A DNA stretch of 64,000 bases from Narthecium ossifragum (lineage: Eukaryota > Streptophyta > Magnoliopsida > Dioscoreales > Nartheciaceae). Under the pieces are notes generated by a model. It was given only the letters and a program-made list of their open reading frames with translations, did no database searches and was not told the DNA's origin. The stretch is from assembly GCA_963920575.1 (NCBI GenBank), contig OY986965.1, positions 3,161,072 through 3,225,071 on the forward strand, in the 5' to 3' direction. The translations under genes were made by a program, and so were the position numbers. This document shows positions 24,601-36,238 of this stretch, piece by piece. Positions within the stretch are counted from its first letter, which is position 1; every line of letters begins with the position of its first letter.

Positions 24601-26867
24601 AAGAAGTGTGAAGAACCATTATAGTTTAATTTAATTCATGGAAGGCATTAATTATGGGAAAACAAAAACATTTATGGTCTAAGAGATTCGATAGATCTAG
24701 TTGTTCTGTTCAGGCGGGTAAACTCTCATTTTACTTAACATGAATTATCGAAACCTTTATATTACTTGTATTCATCATGCATAAGCATTGTCAACAAATC
24801 GATTTTCATAGTTCATGACTGAATGAAATGATGCATGAGTGGCTTTATCATAGACTGAAGATGTTTCTGGCAATGCAGATGATAAAATATGCAGAGATCA
24901 GACGTATCACCTGAGAGTTCTTGTTGTCGCAGGTAGCTGAAACTGCAAGAGATTTGAATCTTCCAGTTGTTGCTGATGAGGTATATGGACATATGGTCTT
25001 TGGCGCAAGCAAATTTGTTCCAATGGCCTCCTTTTCCCATATCGCACCAGTTATCACCATAGGGTCATTGTCGAAGCGTTGGATGGTTCCTGGTTGGCGT
25101 CTTGGATGGATAGCCTTGAGCAATCCTTACGGCACTCTTAGACAAGTATGGATTTTGCTTTGATGCTTCTACACAGTATCATGGGTTTGCACCTTTTGAT
25201 TTATCTCTGCAATTTCATTCTTCTGGAGCTTACCTTTTATGCTACATTTGCATCCAGCATTGATGAACTGTAATAATGAAAAGGGGATTGTTGGATGAGC
25301 CCATATAGTTAGAGGTTCTTTTTAGTTTTCCATCAAGCAATTGAACTACAGGGGTTGTGAGCAAATAAGAAGTCAGTAAGATCTATGTAAGTACGTAGGA
25401 TATATTTTTTGCCGAAATGATGAGATAACAAGGATTGATTATTGGACATGGATATGCTACAAAAATTGCTTATGAATGTTTTTGTTGATGAGAATTTCAG
25501 TGTAGATAATGACATTTAAAATTCTCATGTGAAAGTATTTCATAATGACATTTGTTGATGGAATTTCTGCTATGTATTTACCACTATTTTTGCTTTTTGT
25601 TAATTGACAAGTTTGAGAGGTTATACAATCTGTATGCTTTGCCAGAGGTTACACTATACTTGCAATGAGCTGTAACTTTGAAGTTGCTGATTTCTCTGTG
25701 CTAAGGTGTCTCACTTTGGCATCTTTGACACCATCAAGAGCAGCATTCTTTCAGCATACTCTATGTAAGTCTGGAAAAGTTTTGAACAATACTGACTTAA
25801 ATCTTTGCTGTTTCGTTCACTGTGACAGCTTAAGAAGGAGCTTGAGGTGCTTATGAACGTTAACAGTGGTCCTGCTTCTGTAGTTCAGGTGAGGAGTACT
25901 TTTTTTCATGTACCATGTGACTGTTTTACTACAACAAGAAACCTATGTATGTGAGTCTGTGTCCATGGAGGTACAAAACTAATTTTCAACACAAACTTCC
26001 CAACAGGCTGCAGTTCCAGGAATACTGTCAGGTCCCTCTGAAAACTTTCATGAGAATGTTATTAGGACATTGCAGTCATCAGCAGATGAACTCTGTACCA
26101 GAATTGAGCAAATTGAAGGGCTGAGATGTTATTCGAGGCCTCAGGGTTCGATGTTCATGATGGTTCGGTTTTTGCTTCTGTGAGTTTCTTTACATGTAAA
26201 ACAATGAGTCGGGCATAATTCTGGTAGTTTTGTCGCAGGTTGAAATCAATACGAAACGGCTTGTTGGTATCCAAAATGACAAAGACTTTGCTAGGGAGTT
26301 GATGAAAGAAGAATCTGTGCTGGTTCTGCCAGGTTAGCATCTTTATCCTCTTCTCTTCAGCATATTGTTGTGATTCCATGTTTAACTCCTACTAAATCTT
26401 TTTAACACCATAAGGGGAAACTGAAAGGTCTGCAACTAATATCATGCAGTGTAGTGTAGGCAATGAGTCTGTATCTGTGCTTAGAGCGAAATACTGAATC
26501 ACTGATCACTACCCCAAGACATGAACTAAGTTTATACACAGTGCCTTCTGCAAACATGTTTTCCTTTGTTGCTGTATTGTCAATAAACTCCTTCTTTTGT
26601 GTTCCGACTTATTTATTATTGTTTTACAAACATCAATGATGCAAATATCTGCAATATAAGCATGAGCGTATTTGCGAAACAAATCCACATTTTTTTAAGC
26701 CCTAATTTAAGTTGTATGGTCTCTTACATTCAATGTGATGTCTTTTAGGTTTTGTTATTGGGATGAAGAACTGGGTGAGAATATTCTTCGGAGTTCCTGC
26801 AGATCTATTGCAACAGGCTTGTGACAGGATTGAATCCTTCTGCCAGAGGCGGCTGGCGACAATTTAA
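21604..26867 (+). CDS. Tyrosine/nicotianamine aminotransferase-like enzyme
   Basis: Seven exons: 21604-21977, 24055-24415, 24933-25145, 25829-25888, 26007-26162, 26239-26332, 26749-26867, in phase, 458 residues. It is a PLP-dependent class-I aminotransferase of the TAT/NAAT group, which makes 4-hydroxyphenylpyruvate or, in grasses, the mugineic-acid precursor; the substrate cannot be decided here. Visible motifs are [25 protein letters not shown] (PLP phosphate region), [34 protein letters not shown] (Asp about 260 and Tyr about 263 contact PLP) and [15 protein letters not shown] with the Schiff-base lysine at about 293. [16 protein letters not shown] and [14 protein letters not shown] close the small domain. 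One oddity is that 21631-21723 (93 bases, T-rich, in frame) looks like an intron with a GC donor. If it is spliced out the protein is 427 residues. Intron 1 (2.08 kb) carries two small transposons. Confidence 0.9.
23290..23490 (-). repeat. Small element copy in aminotransferase intron 1
   Basis: Read on the minus strand it contains GGTGTGGAGCTAGCTTATTC, then a further TTAGCTTATTCTGAATTAAG and a GAATAGGAAAAAAT tract. It is a divergent relative of the sequences in metalloprotease intron 2 (about 12915) and at 18500-18740. The ends are not defined. Confidence 0.35.
23507..23941. mobile_element. MULE-type MITE with 118-bp inverted repeats
   Basis: Long terminal inverted repeats: GGGTTATTTACTTTTGA at 23507 against GAGTTATTTACTTTTGA read inward from 23941. 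The match continues with few mismatches through CCCTTACAATCTTTGCC and ATAATGTTAACCAT, to about 23625 and 23825. The 9-base sequence AAAAAATAA flanks both sides (23498-23506 and 23942-23950), the target duplication length of Mutator-like elements. It is 435 bases with no coding capacity, inside intron 1 of the aminotransferase gene. Confidence 0.75.
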
Positions 26868-28120
26868 CCCATCACACTGTCAACCATTTAGTCCTATCTT
26901 ACAGAAAGCAATTATCCATTACCTATTCTTTCCAATGTAACAATACAATCCTGATGTCTTTTATTACCAATGAGGAAATAATATCAGCCTGAACACACTA
27001 ATAAGACTTGCTTCCAACTGTGATTTTCTCATGTTTTTCTCCAGAACATCTTTTCTTTGATCTCTACTACTCTGAATCATATGAAATACACACTAGTGGG
27101 ATGCCCGTGCCCCTGACACGGTTTCTATTTACGCCTTGAGTTGCTTTGACCTAAGTTGTATCCAATTCTTTCCAATTGCTTAAAATAAACTAATTAAAAC
27201 AGCATTCGCATTACAACTAATGAAACGTTTAGCAAGTTAATACACCACTTATATGTGAAACTCATATGGCATGTTAGCAGGGTACTGCACGTGGTTTTGG
27301 CATCTGAATGAGGCAAACACTTTCTGGATTTTCTTAAACAATCTTGAGTAAAACCATAACCATAGCTAATGTCATATTTCAGTATAAACCAAATGTTCTT
27401 CTTGTTGGCTTTCACAGAATATTCCTAAGTCAAAACTATACCCAAAATATTCCTCAAGTCAAAATTATACCCAAAATATTCCTCAAGTCAAAACTATACC
27501 CAAATACGGACCAAATGCATACCACGGATTCAGTGAAAATGCACAATGAATAGATTGTGAAAGCAACCTAAAGATTAGATGTTGTCAATTTGAAAACGTC
27601 AACCTTTTGTGTTCAAGCTTAAATTTTACCAATAAATTCTTTGGCTGCTAACAGGTGGCTGCTGATTCCCCAGATTCCAACTCTTCCATACCAAAATCTC
27701 CGCAGAGACGTCCTCATCCGGGATCAAGAACCAATAAAGATAGGTTGTTGGCGATGGTTAGTTGATCGAAAGAAACGAGAGATAGAGAGAGGTGGGTGGG
27801 GCATGTGGAATGGAGCGAAGGTAATCCGCTTGGGGGGTTTCGGGGTCGCAGGCGAAGAAGTAACCGCGATGGCGCGATCTCATTTTCTGCTTATTTTCCC
27901 CCACGTGCTTCATTTCGATCGGCCATCGGATAATCTTTTATTATATTATACTAGACTGGACTTGTGTCACATGACATCGGTAACCACTCGGACCACTACC
28001 CTAATCACCCACCGTCAATGCTCTCTCCTCCCCTCCATATGACTCAACTGTCACTCTATTTATGACTCAGCTCCTGAGAAAATAGATGAGTCAAATTATG
28101 ACTCATAAAAGTTGATATTA
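26868..28120. other. Intergenic, no gene supported
   Basis: Begins with the probable 3' UTR of the aminotransferase. At 27419-27505 a 28-29-base unit (ATTCCTCAAGTCAAAAYTAT...) is repeated three times in tandem. An open frame at 27657-28042 has no recognisable family and odd composition, and I do not call it. The AT-rich end (TATAATAAA at 28121-28129) is the target duplication of the following MULE. Confidence 0.45.
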
Positions 28121-28274
28121 TATAATAAAGGTCAAAATACACTTTAATATCGTGTAGTTTCAGGGTTTGTCATTCTACTACCTTCATTTTTAAAAATCAC
28201 ATTATCATACCCTATAGTTTCCAAATGTTGTAATTTAGTCCTCGCCCTCAAACGACGTTAGATTTCTCACGGAA

Positions 28275-28305
28275 AACCGGTCACGTGCGACGCACGTGAC
28301 CGGTT
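28275..28305. repeat. Perfect 14-bp hairpin at the inner edge of the MULE TIR
   Basis: AACCGGTCACGTGC (28275-28288), a 3-base spacer, then its exact reverse complement (28292-28305). Each arm contains CACGTG. Only the outer arm is matched in the right terminal repeat (39444-39458, with one base changed). Confidence 0.75.
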
Positions 28306-28390
28306 GACCTGTTTTCACCCGTTACCGCGGGAGCTTTTCCTCTGGTACTAAGTACCACACAGCCGCAATCTTAGCTTTACCGACGTGGAG

Positions 28391-28765
28391 ATGGCCGCCG
28401 GGAAACTAGCCAGCATCTTAGCTATTCTTCTCCTAGATTTCATCGGGCTCACCCCACCCGCGTCAGGCGACCCGGACCCCGTCCTGGACTACTGCGTCCC
28501 CTGCCCTGGCTCGGTCTAGGTCGACCCACTCGGGCTCTCCTCTCTCCCATGCAAGAGCCCCTCCAATGTCACTGCCGGCGACTTCGTCTTCGCCATGACC
28601 GGCTTCGCGGGCGTCTCGGTGACCCCTACCCTGTTCCCCGGCCTCAACACGCTGGGGATGTCCTTCGTCCGGGCCGACTTCGAGCCGGGCAGGGTGAACC
28701 CGCCTCACTACCACCCGCGCGCCACCGAGATGGCGCTGGTGGTGGAGGGCGTGGTGTACTCGGGG
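28391..28765 (+). pseudogene. Captured germin-like protein gene fragment
   Basis: Starts with ATG and a signal-peptide-like stretch (LASILAILLLDFIGL), then DPDPVLDYCVPCP, the usual mature N terminus of germin-like proteins. An in-frame TAG follows at 28517-28519. CKSPSNVTAGDFVF and GVSVTPTLFPGLNTLGMSFV come next, then GRVNPPHYHPRATEMALVVE, which includes the first metal-binding histidines of the cupin barrel. Homology stops after VVEGVVYSG, about half of a complete protein. The following 45-base GACCTGCTTGGCGAGAGG unit is duplicated (28778-28858). With the nonsense codon and missing C-terminal half it cannot make an active protein. It lies inside the MULE-like element, so capture is the simplest explanation. 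Confidence 0.85.
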
Positions 28766-28936
28766 AAACGACGGCGGCGGCGACCTGCTTGGCGAGAGGA
28801 CGACGGAGATCGGGGGCTAGGCGACGGCGACCTGCTTGGCGAGAGGATGACGGAGATCCAAGTCCCTCTTCCTCCTCCTCTCTCCCTCTCTTCGATCTCT
28901 CTCCCCGCAGCCTCCACTCCTCCACCGCCCCCGCCA

Positions 28937-31289
28937 TGTGAGGACCTGTCCCTCTATCCATGTGGCTCGTTGTAGACCGCAAGGGCAATTTGGTAAATTG
29001 CGCCTTGTTGGTTTGTTTCACACCCGCGTGTGCACACACTGGCCTTGTCTGTGTTCATGTTTGTTTAGAATGGCTAGGGGAACCCGAGCTTGGGCTTGTG
29101 TTTTAGCCCAAGTTTGCCTTTCTGAGTAAAGGAGATCGATCTGGATGGCTAGGGAGATCGATATGGAAATTTGCAAAGAAGATCGATCTGGATTTCAGGG
29201 AGATCGATCTCGATTGCAAAGGAGATCGATCTCACATGCCTTGGAGATCGATCATGCTCGAGTCGGTGGGTTTTCTCTTTCGCGAGGACGGCCGTCGGCC
29301 GTCGCTCTCCCCTGTCAGGGAGGGAAGACTTCCCCTCCCTTTCCCCCAGCTTTTTCCCCTCTTTTCCGGCTTTCCCTTCCCCCTTTCCCCTCTTTTCTTC
29401 CCCTCCTCTTCCTCCCTTCTCCTTCTCTTCTCCTTCCTTCCTTCTCTCTTTCCCACGATGCTCTGTTTCTTCCCTTTACCGCCGGCGAACTTCTTTCCCT
29501 CCGTTCTCCCTCCTCCGGCCACCAAATTGGGTGTTCTTTGGCTCGTTGGATTCGTGACAACGAGAGGAAGGCTCCTGGTGTGATTTTGCAGCTTGTTGGC
29601 GATCAAATAGGGTTATACCTACTGTGTTCATTTCGGGTTTTCTTAAGATCTAGCCGTTGGATCTTGTTGATCCTTGCTTTGTTGAATTCCTTATACCTTG
29701 TAGAATAACGGATTTAAGTTTCATGTTAATCAGTTGAGATTTGAGTAGGTTTTATGTATGATTAGTCTCGGATTTCTGGTTTTTCTGCTGTTCTTGAGAA
29801 ACAGCCGGCTTGCGGCGAGTTTTCCGGCCGGCGAGTACATGATCTTGGCTTTTCATAAACATAAGAGTTGTAGAACTACTCGTTAGCTTTCCATTCCATC
29901 TTGTTTCGTTTTTTTTTCGATTTATGTACGATTTCTTATGAATTGTTTGCTGAAGGGCTGCGTTGCAGCAATTAATGGGTAAGTTAGTTTGATTAACGAT
30001 TTTGATTAGCGTTTTCCCGTTAATCCAACCGTTGGATGATGATGAATTTTGGATATGTTGATCATGCTTTATACACATACTGGTAGCTAAGTTGGATCTT
30101 GAATCCGATGTCGTTTGGGCGTCGGATCGACGGGATCAATTAGCCCCTAAGTAGAGGCTTTGGGTGTTTTTGAATATAATATTATATTTCGGAATATAAT
30201 ATTATATTGTGTTTTGTTCATCATCGTTTTCGGGGTTGCTTCCCGTTGCAGGAGTCCGCGGTTGACGGTCGCGGTACCGTCGTAATGCCGGGACCCGCTG
30301 CGGATCGGCTGGCAGCGGTTGATGGTACCGCTGCAGCGATCCAGTAGACTTAAATGATGCTTAACATACTGTTGCATGCCTTTCCTATTATCTGTGTATG
30401 TCATAGCATGCATTGTTGTTGTGTGCATTAGTTGCATTGGTTAGGGCGTGGGTGATCCTTGGGTCGCCGTCCCGAGGCTGGAAGCTCGGACTTAGCCCTA
30501 GGACCGGGGTTGGGTAGTTTGGACCCGGTTTGAATTGTGGTGTCCAGTCGATTTCATGATAGGCTTAGATGACTGGTACACTGGTTTCTTGATGATTGTA
30601 GAGGTCGTGTCGGCCTCGAGTCGGAGGCTGAGGTGTAGCCGGTGTTCCACTGTGTCGACTCTTGAGTGGTGGAAACGGCCCCCTCAGCGGTGCCATTTCC
30701 CGCCTGCAGTGCCGGTTACCTGCATGTGAGTCAGCAGTGTTTGTTGAGCTTACTGTGTGCCGCTCCTATGCATCAGGGACACGCGGTGGGGTTATGGGAC
30801 CCCTGTATACACCCAGATCCTACTTGAGGGCGACACTGTTGCGTTTCCCTCTTCCTTCTGTGTGACGTAGTGTATATCCCTACTGAGCTTAGTGCTCACT
30901 CCTACCCGGGCTGCGTTTTGCAGGTGCAGGCGGCAGTACCTCTTCTGTGGCCCCTACCGGGCAGTTGGTTGGCGGTGCGGCGGCGCCAGGTGGAGTCTGG
31001 GAGGTGGCGATATTTACTGCTTTTACCCTTATGTTAGTTAGTCTCCTACGGGAGTGGTATTGTATTTTGGATCTTCCCCTCTCCGAGGATTTGTATATTA
31101 ATTACACTTGAGTTTTAAATCTGTGGTTCGAGGCTTGAATATAATGTTGTTTTTTTTGGGATGCTTTTGGAGAATTGCTAGGGAGACCAATAGGTTAGAG
31201 GGAACCATCGTCGTTCTTTTTTCCGCGTTGGTTAGGTTCCGGTTCGCGTCGCCCGGCCCGGTTGGGCTTTCGCGGGTCGGGGCGCGACA
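28937..31289 (+). repeat. 5' LTR of the Gypsy element
   Basis: Runs from TGTGAGGACC to GGCGCGACA. It is 49 bases shorter than the 3' copy, exactly accounted for by a missing 15-base and a missing 34-base segment. It contains six AGATCGATC-type motifs about 25 bases apart at 29130-29262, then a long CT-rich tract (29320-29460). Open frames in this tract are low-complexity artefacts. Confidence 0.9.
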
Positions 31290-31292
31290 GCT

Positions 31293-31304
31293 TGGTATCA
31301 GAGC
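31293..31304 (+). other. Primer binding site (initiator tRNA-Met)
   Basis: TGGTATCAGAGC, complementary to the 3' end of plant initiator tRNA-Met, starts three bases after the 5' LTR end. It primes minus-strand DNA synthesis. Confidence 0.9.
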
Positions 31305-31493
31305 ATAGGCTGTAGATCCCAGGGTTTAGGATCAGGATTCGGTTGAGATTGAGCGTGGAATGGGTTAGTTCTATGTCTAGAACATCCGTGCATGCTCATT
31401 TTGATGTGTTGTGTTTTTCCGCTTTCTGTTTGTGTTGCCTTGTTTTGGCGGCTTCTTACGAGTGAACGCTCGTTGTCGTTGGTGATTGCACAG

Positions 31494-34400
31494 ATGTCGG
31501 GAGCTCGAGTCCGACCTTCGGTTGTTGGTCGAGGTGGGGCACGACCTGGTCGACCCGCTCGACCAGACAGGGTAGCACCTGTCAGGACGGTCAGAGCTCG
31601 ACGGACTGGACCATCACCAGCGACGGTTGCGGTCGCACGGGAGGAGGCTCCTCTCGCCGAGGAGGAGGTCCTCGCTCCGGTCAACGGGCGGGCCGCGGCA
31701 GCGGTCATGATGGACTTCCAGCGGCTGAACCCGCCTAGGTTCAGCGGTGAGACTGGAGATCCGACCACGGCAGACGGCTGGTTCCTAGGAGTCACGCGCG
31801 TTCTCGACGCTCTCTTCGTCGGGGATGACCGGATTCGGGTCACCCTCGCGGCGTTCCAGCTCGATGGTGACGCCCTTGACTGGTGGTGCACTGCCCAGCA
31901 CACCAGTGGCGCAGAGGAGCCGACGTGGGAGGAGTTCAGGGCGTTGTTCTTGGACGCGTACTTCCCGGAGAGTACGCGTGACGCCCTGTCTCGCGAGTAC
32001 CAGTCCCTCCTGCAGGGTACTCGCACTGTTCAGCAGTATGCCAACCGGTTTACGCACTTGGTCCGTTTTGCGGGGGCAGTGGCAGCAGATCCAGTGGCCA
32101 GGGCACGGCAGTTTGAGTGGGGTCTTCGTCCAGAGATCAGACTCCAGACGTGTTCCCACCGCTTCCAGACATACACAGCAGTTCTGAACTGCGCCTTAGT
32201 TGTGGAGGCACAGTCGTAGGACGAGAGACGCCGGGCAGTTCCACCGGCAGTCTCTACCAGCTCGCAGCAGCATAGGCCCCAGTTCAGAGGGGAATTCGGC
32301 GGAGGGCACCGGCGACACCAGCGATGCTTTCAGCAGCGGTCGCAGCGCTCGCAGCAGTTCCAGGCTCAGTTGCCTAGTCCGCCAGGCCAGTTTCTCCTGA
32401 CGGCCGGGCCGTCTGGGCAGGCTCCGTCAGGGGGAGGCCAGGGTCAGCAGCCTGGTGGCGCGCTAGCCACTTGCTTCCAGTGCGGGCAGCCGGGACACTT
32501 CCGCCAGAACTGTCCCATGCGAGGGGCGCGGAGCGCTGTGCCGCAGGGCAGTAGAGACGGGGGGTACGGTGCCTGGCAGGGGAGCGGTAGTGGGCGCGGA
32601 TCAGGGGCTGGACCGGGCCGCTCCAGAGGTGGAGGCGGCCAGCGGGGGCGTGTGTTTGCTCTTCCGGCCCGTGAGCAGCCGGACACCGTTCAGCTTTACC
32701 ATCCGTACAAGCAGCCGCAGCAGTATCAGCAGGCAGCGGCAGAGCCAACCGTCCTCAGAGGTATCTTTCAGCTTTCTAGTTCCTTAGTAGATATGCTGAT
32801 AGACTCTGGGGCGTCTCATTCCTATATTGCTAGCATGTGTGTGGCATCGCTAGGATTAGAGACGAGTTGGCTAGAGGTGGCACAGTCTGTAGATTCACCG
32901 ATCGGAGGGACAGTCAGGGTAGACCGGGTCTGCCGATCTTGTTCTTTGGAGGTTGGAGGCCTCCGTGTCTGTCTAGACCTGCGGGTGTTAGACATGACAG
33001 GCTTCGATGTGATACTCGGTATGGACTGGTTAGCAGCATACCGAGCTATCATCGACTGTGTTCGCCGGAGGGTGGTCGCTTGGACACCCGATGGGACACA
33101 GTTTGTGTTGTTGGGGGATCGGTTCTCAGCCGATTCCTTTGCTTGTGGTGTGGGAAGGCGTGGCAGCGAGCTTTCAGCCTTGCTGGCCAGCCTGTCTTTG
33201 TTTGGGTCAGAGGGAGTGCAGCAGAGCAATTTCCCCAGGATCGTGTGCGACTACACCGACGTGTTTCCCGAGGTGTTGCCAGGGCTTCCACCGCCCAGAG
33301 AGGTCGATTTTGAGATTGACCTGGTACCGGGTACCGCACCGATCTCTCTCCCAGCTTTCAGGATGGCACCAGCAGAGCAGAGTGAGTTGAGGACTCAGCT
33401 AGATGAGCTTATCAGCAGAGGTTTCATCCGTCCCAGCATGTCTCCCTGGGGGGTGCCAGTGTTGTTCGCGAAGAAGAAGGACGGTACCCTTCGACTTTGC
33501 ATAGACTACAGGCGGATCAATAGGGTGACGGTGAAGAATCGGTATCCGATGCCGAGGATCGACGACCTGTTTGACCAGTTGAGAGGATCTTCAGTGTTCT
33601 CGAAGATCGACCTCCGCACTGGCTACCACCAGTTGAGGGTTCGGGATTGCGACATCCCGAAGACGGCTTTTCGGACTCGGTACGGCTTGTACGAGTTCGT
33701 GGTGATGCCGTTTGGGCTGACGAACGCACCAGCAGCGTTCATGGATCTCATGCAGAGGATCTTCCGGCCTTTCCTAGACGAGTTCGTGGTGGTGTTCGTC
33801 GACGACATCCTTATCTACTCCCAGTCAGAGGCGGAGCACGAGCGACACTTGGCGACAGTGTTGCAGCTACTTCGGGAGCATCGGCTTTATGCCAAGGCTT
33901 CCAAGTGCGAATTTTGGCTTGCACGGGTGGGATTCCTTGGACACGTGGTGTCGGCAGCAGGAATCTCAGTTGACCCGACCAAGGTCGAGGCAGTGGTGCA
34001 GTGGTACAGTGGCAGAGACCGAGAACAGTGTTTGAGGTCCGTAGTTTCTTAGGCCTGGCGGGTTACTACAGACGGTTCGTGCGGGACTTCTCCAAGGTTG
34101 CCGGACCGTTGACCAGACTGACACAGAAGGCCGTCCCGTTCGTGTGGGATGATGCTTGTGAACGAGCCTTCGTGGATCTGAGGACCAGGTTGACCAGTGC
34201 ACCAGTGCTGATCGTCCCCGAGCGAGGTGTTGGATACAGTGTTTACTGCGACGCTAGCGGTGAGGGTTTGGGATGTGTCCTCATGCAGGAGGGCCACATA
34301 GTTTCCTATGGTTCTCGTCAGTTGAAGAACCATGAGAGGAACTACCCGACTCACGACTTGGAGCTAGCAGCGGTGGTCTTCGCCCTGAAGACCTGGCGGC

Positions 34401-36167
34401 ATTACCTCTATGGCGAGAAGTTCTCAGTCTTCTCGGACCATAAGAGTTTGAGGCACGTTTTCACCCAACGTGACCTCAACCTGAGGCAGCGACGCTGGAT
34501 GGAGCTACTGGAGGACTACGACTTTGCGTTGCATTACCATCCTGGTAAAGCAAATGTCATAGCAGACGCGCTGAGCAGACAGGTGAGAGAGACCAGAGCA
34601 GCAGTTGCAGGGTTGTCAGCGAGGCAGTGGCAGGCTCTAGAGACAGCGGGCCAGTTGGAGCTCGAGTTTGAGGATCAGGGATCCAGCAGTTTTCTCTACG
34701 TAGTGCAGAGTACGCCAGCAGTCCTAGCCAGAGTGTTGGAGGCACATCACAGTGACCCAGAGCTCGAGGAGTTTCGCACAGCAGCGAGCACGGAGGGCGC
34801 AGACGGAGACTGGACAGTATCTCCAGACGGAGGGCTACGGTTTCGAGGCAGAGTAGCGGTTCCAGCAGATCCAGTTCTTCAAGACGACGTTCTACGAGAG
34901 TTCCACCACTCTCGCTTTGCAGTTCATCCCGGCGGCACCAAGATGTACCAGGATCTTTGGCGACAGTTCTGGTGGCGCGGGATGAAGAGAGCAGTGACGG
35001 AGTTCGTATCGCGCTGCCTTACCTGTCAGAAGGTCAAGGCAGAGCACCAGCGGACTCCGGGGTTACTTCAGCCGCTTCCACTAGCTGAGTGGAAGTGGGA
35101 GCACATCACGATGGACTTCGTGACCGGGCTACCGAGATCCCCTAGGGGGAATGACGCGATTTGGGTCATCGTTGATCGATTGACCAAATCGGCGCACTTC
35201 CTGCCTATGCGGGTGACAGACTCGACCAACAGGTTAGGCAGCTTGTACGTCAGAGAGGTGGTCAGGTTACACGAAGTTCCAGTTTCTATCGTGTCAGACC
35301 GTGACCCCAGGTTCACCAGCAGGTTCTGGCACGACTTTCAGGAGGCAGTTGGCACACTCCTGACTTTCAGTACGGCATTCCATCCGCAGACAGACGGGCA
35401 GTCAGAGCGGACGATCCAGATCCTGGAGGACATGCTGAGAACATGTGTCCTCGACGCAGGAGGCAGCTGGGAGGAGCACGTTCCCTTGATAGAGTTCGCC
35501 TACAACAACAGCTACCAGTCCAGCCTTGGAGTAGCACCTTTCGAGGCATTGTACGGTAGGCCGTGTCGTTCCCCAGTATGTTGGACAGAGGTTGGAGAGG
35601 CTTCACTCACCGGTCCAGACATCGTCAGGCGGTCGTCAGAGAGGTTGGCACAGATCAGGCAGAGGCTTCTGACGGCTCAGAGCCGGCAGAAGAGTTATGC
35701 ATATCAGAGGCGACGACCGTTGGAGTTTGCAGTCGGCGACCGAGTGTTCTTGCGAGCGTCGCCGTACAGAGGTTATGTCAGGTTTGGCAGAGGTGGCAAG
35801 TTGGCGCCGAGGTTCGTCGGGCCGTTTGAGATCTTGGAGAGGGTGCATCCGACTGGATCTTCCTCAGCACATGTCTGGGGTGCATCCGACTTTCCATGTG
35901 TCGATGCTGAGGAAGTATCACCCAGACCCGTCTCATGTCATCAGGGTGGATGACATTGAGCTTGAGGCAGACGCTAGCTTTGTTGAGCAGCCGGTTCAGG
36001 TACTTGACCGGAGGGATCAAGTCTTGCGGGGCAAGACGATTCCCTTGGTCAAGGTACTGTGGAGGCACAGAGGCACCGAGGAGGTCACTTGGGAGCGCGA
36101 GGCGCGCATGCGGCAGGAGTTTCCGCAGTTGTTTTCTTCTCCATGTACTTCTTGTCCTGTCCTCTAG
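31494..36167 (+). pseudogene. Gypsy gag-pol polyprotein, disrupted
   Basis: A single gag-pol reading is recognisable. Gag has a retrotransposon capsid block (about 31700-32200) and a CCHC zinc knuckle ([14 protein letters not shown], near 32473). The protease shows [11 protein letters not shown] (near 32797). Reverse transcriptase shows [11 protein letters not shown] (near 33796). RNase H shows YCDASGEGLGCVL (near 34245). Integrase has the zinc-binding H/H/CLTCQ region and the DDE residues in TMDFVTGLP, VSDRDPRF and SERTIQILED. The tail (KVLWRHRGTEEVTWE) is chromodomain-like. Three lesions are visible: an in-frame TAG at 32217-32219 in gag, a frameshift from an 8-base tandem duplication (33999-34006 repeated) between RT and RNase H, and a second frameshift near 35847 before the C terminus. 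It is therefore non-autonomous unless complemented. Confidence 0.9.
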
Positions 36168-36238
36168 TGTAGCTGTTTTATTGTTCCGAGCCCTACCCTT
36201 ATCGAATCTCGGGACGAGATTTCCTTTAAGGGTAATAG

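Noticed and set aside
27657..28042. Open frame of about 130 codons downstream of the aminotransferase
   Set aside because: No motif or family recognised, no homology to neighbouring genes, and it runs into intergenic repeat sequence.
29145..29708. Several overlapping long open frames on both strands (and their copies at 36462-37004)
   Set aside because: They lie in the CT-rich tract of the Gypsy LTRs, are low-complexity in every frame and are duplicated only because the LTRs are.
31298..32026. 242-codon minus-strand frame over gag
   Set aside because: Antisense shadow of the GC-rich gag coding strand.
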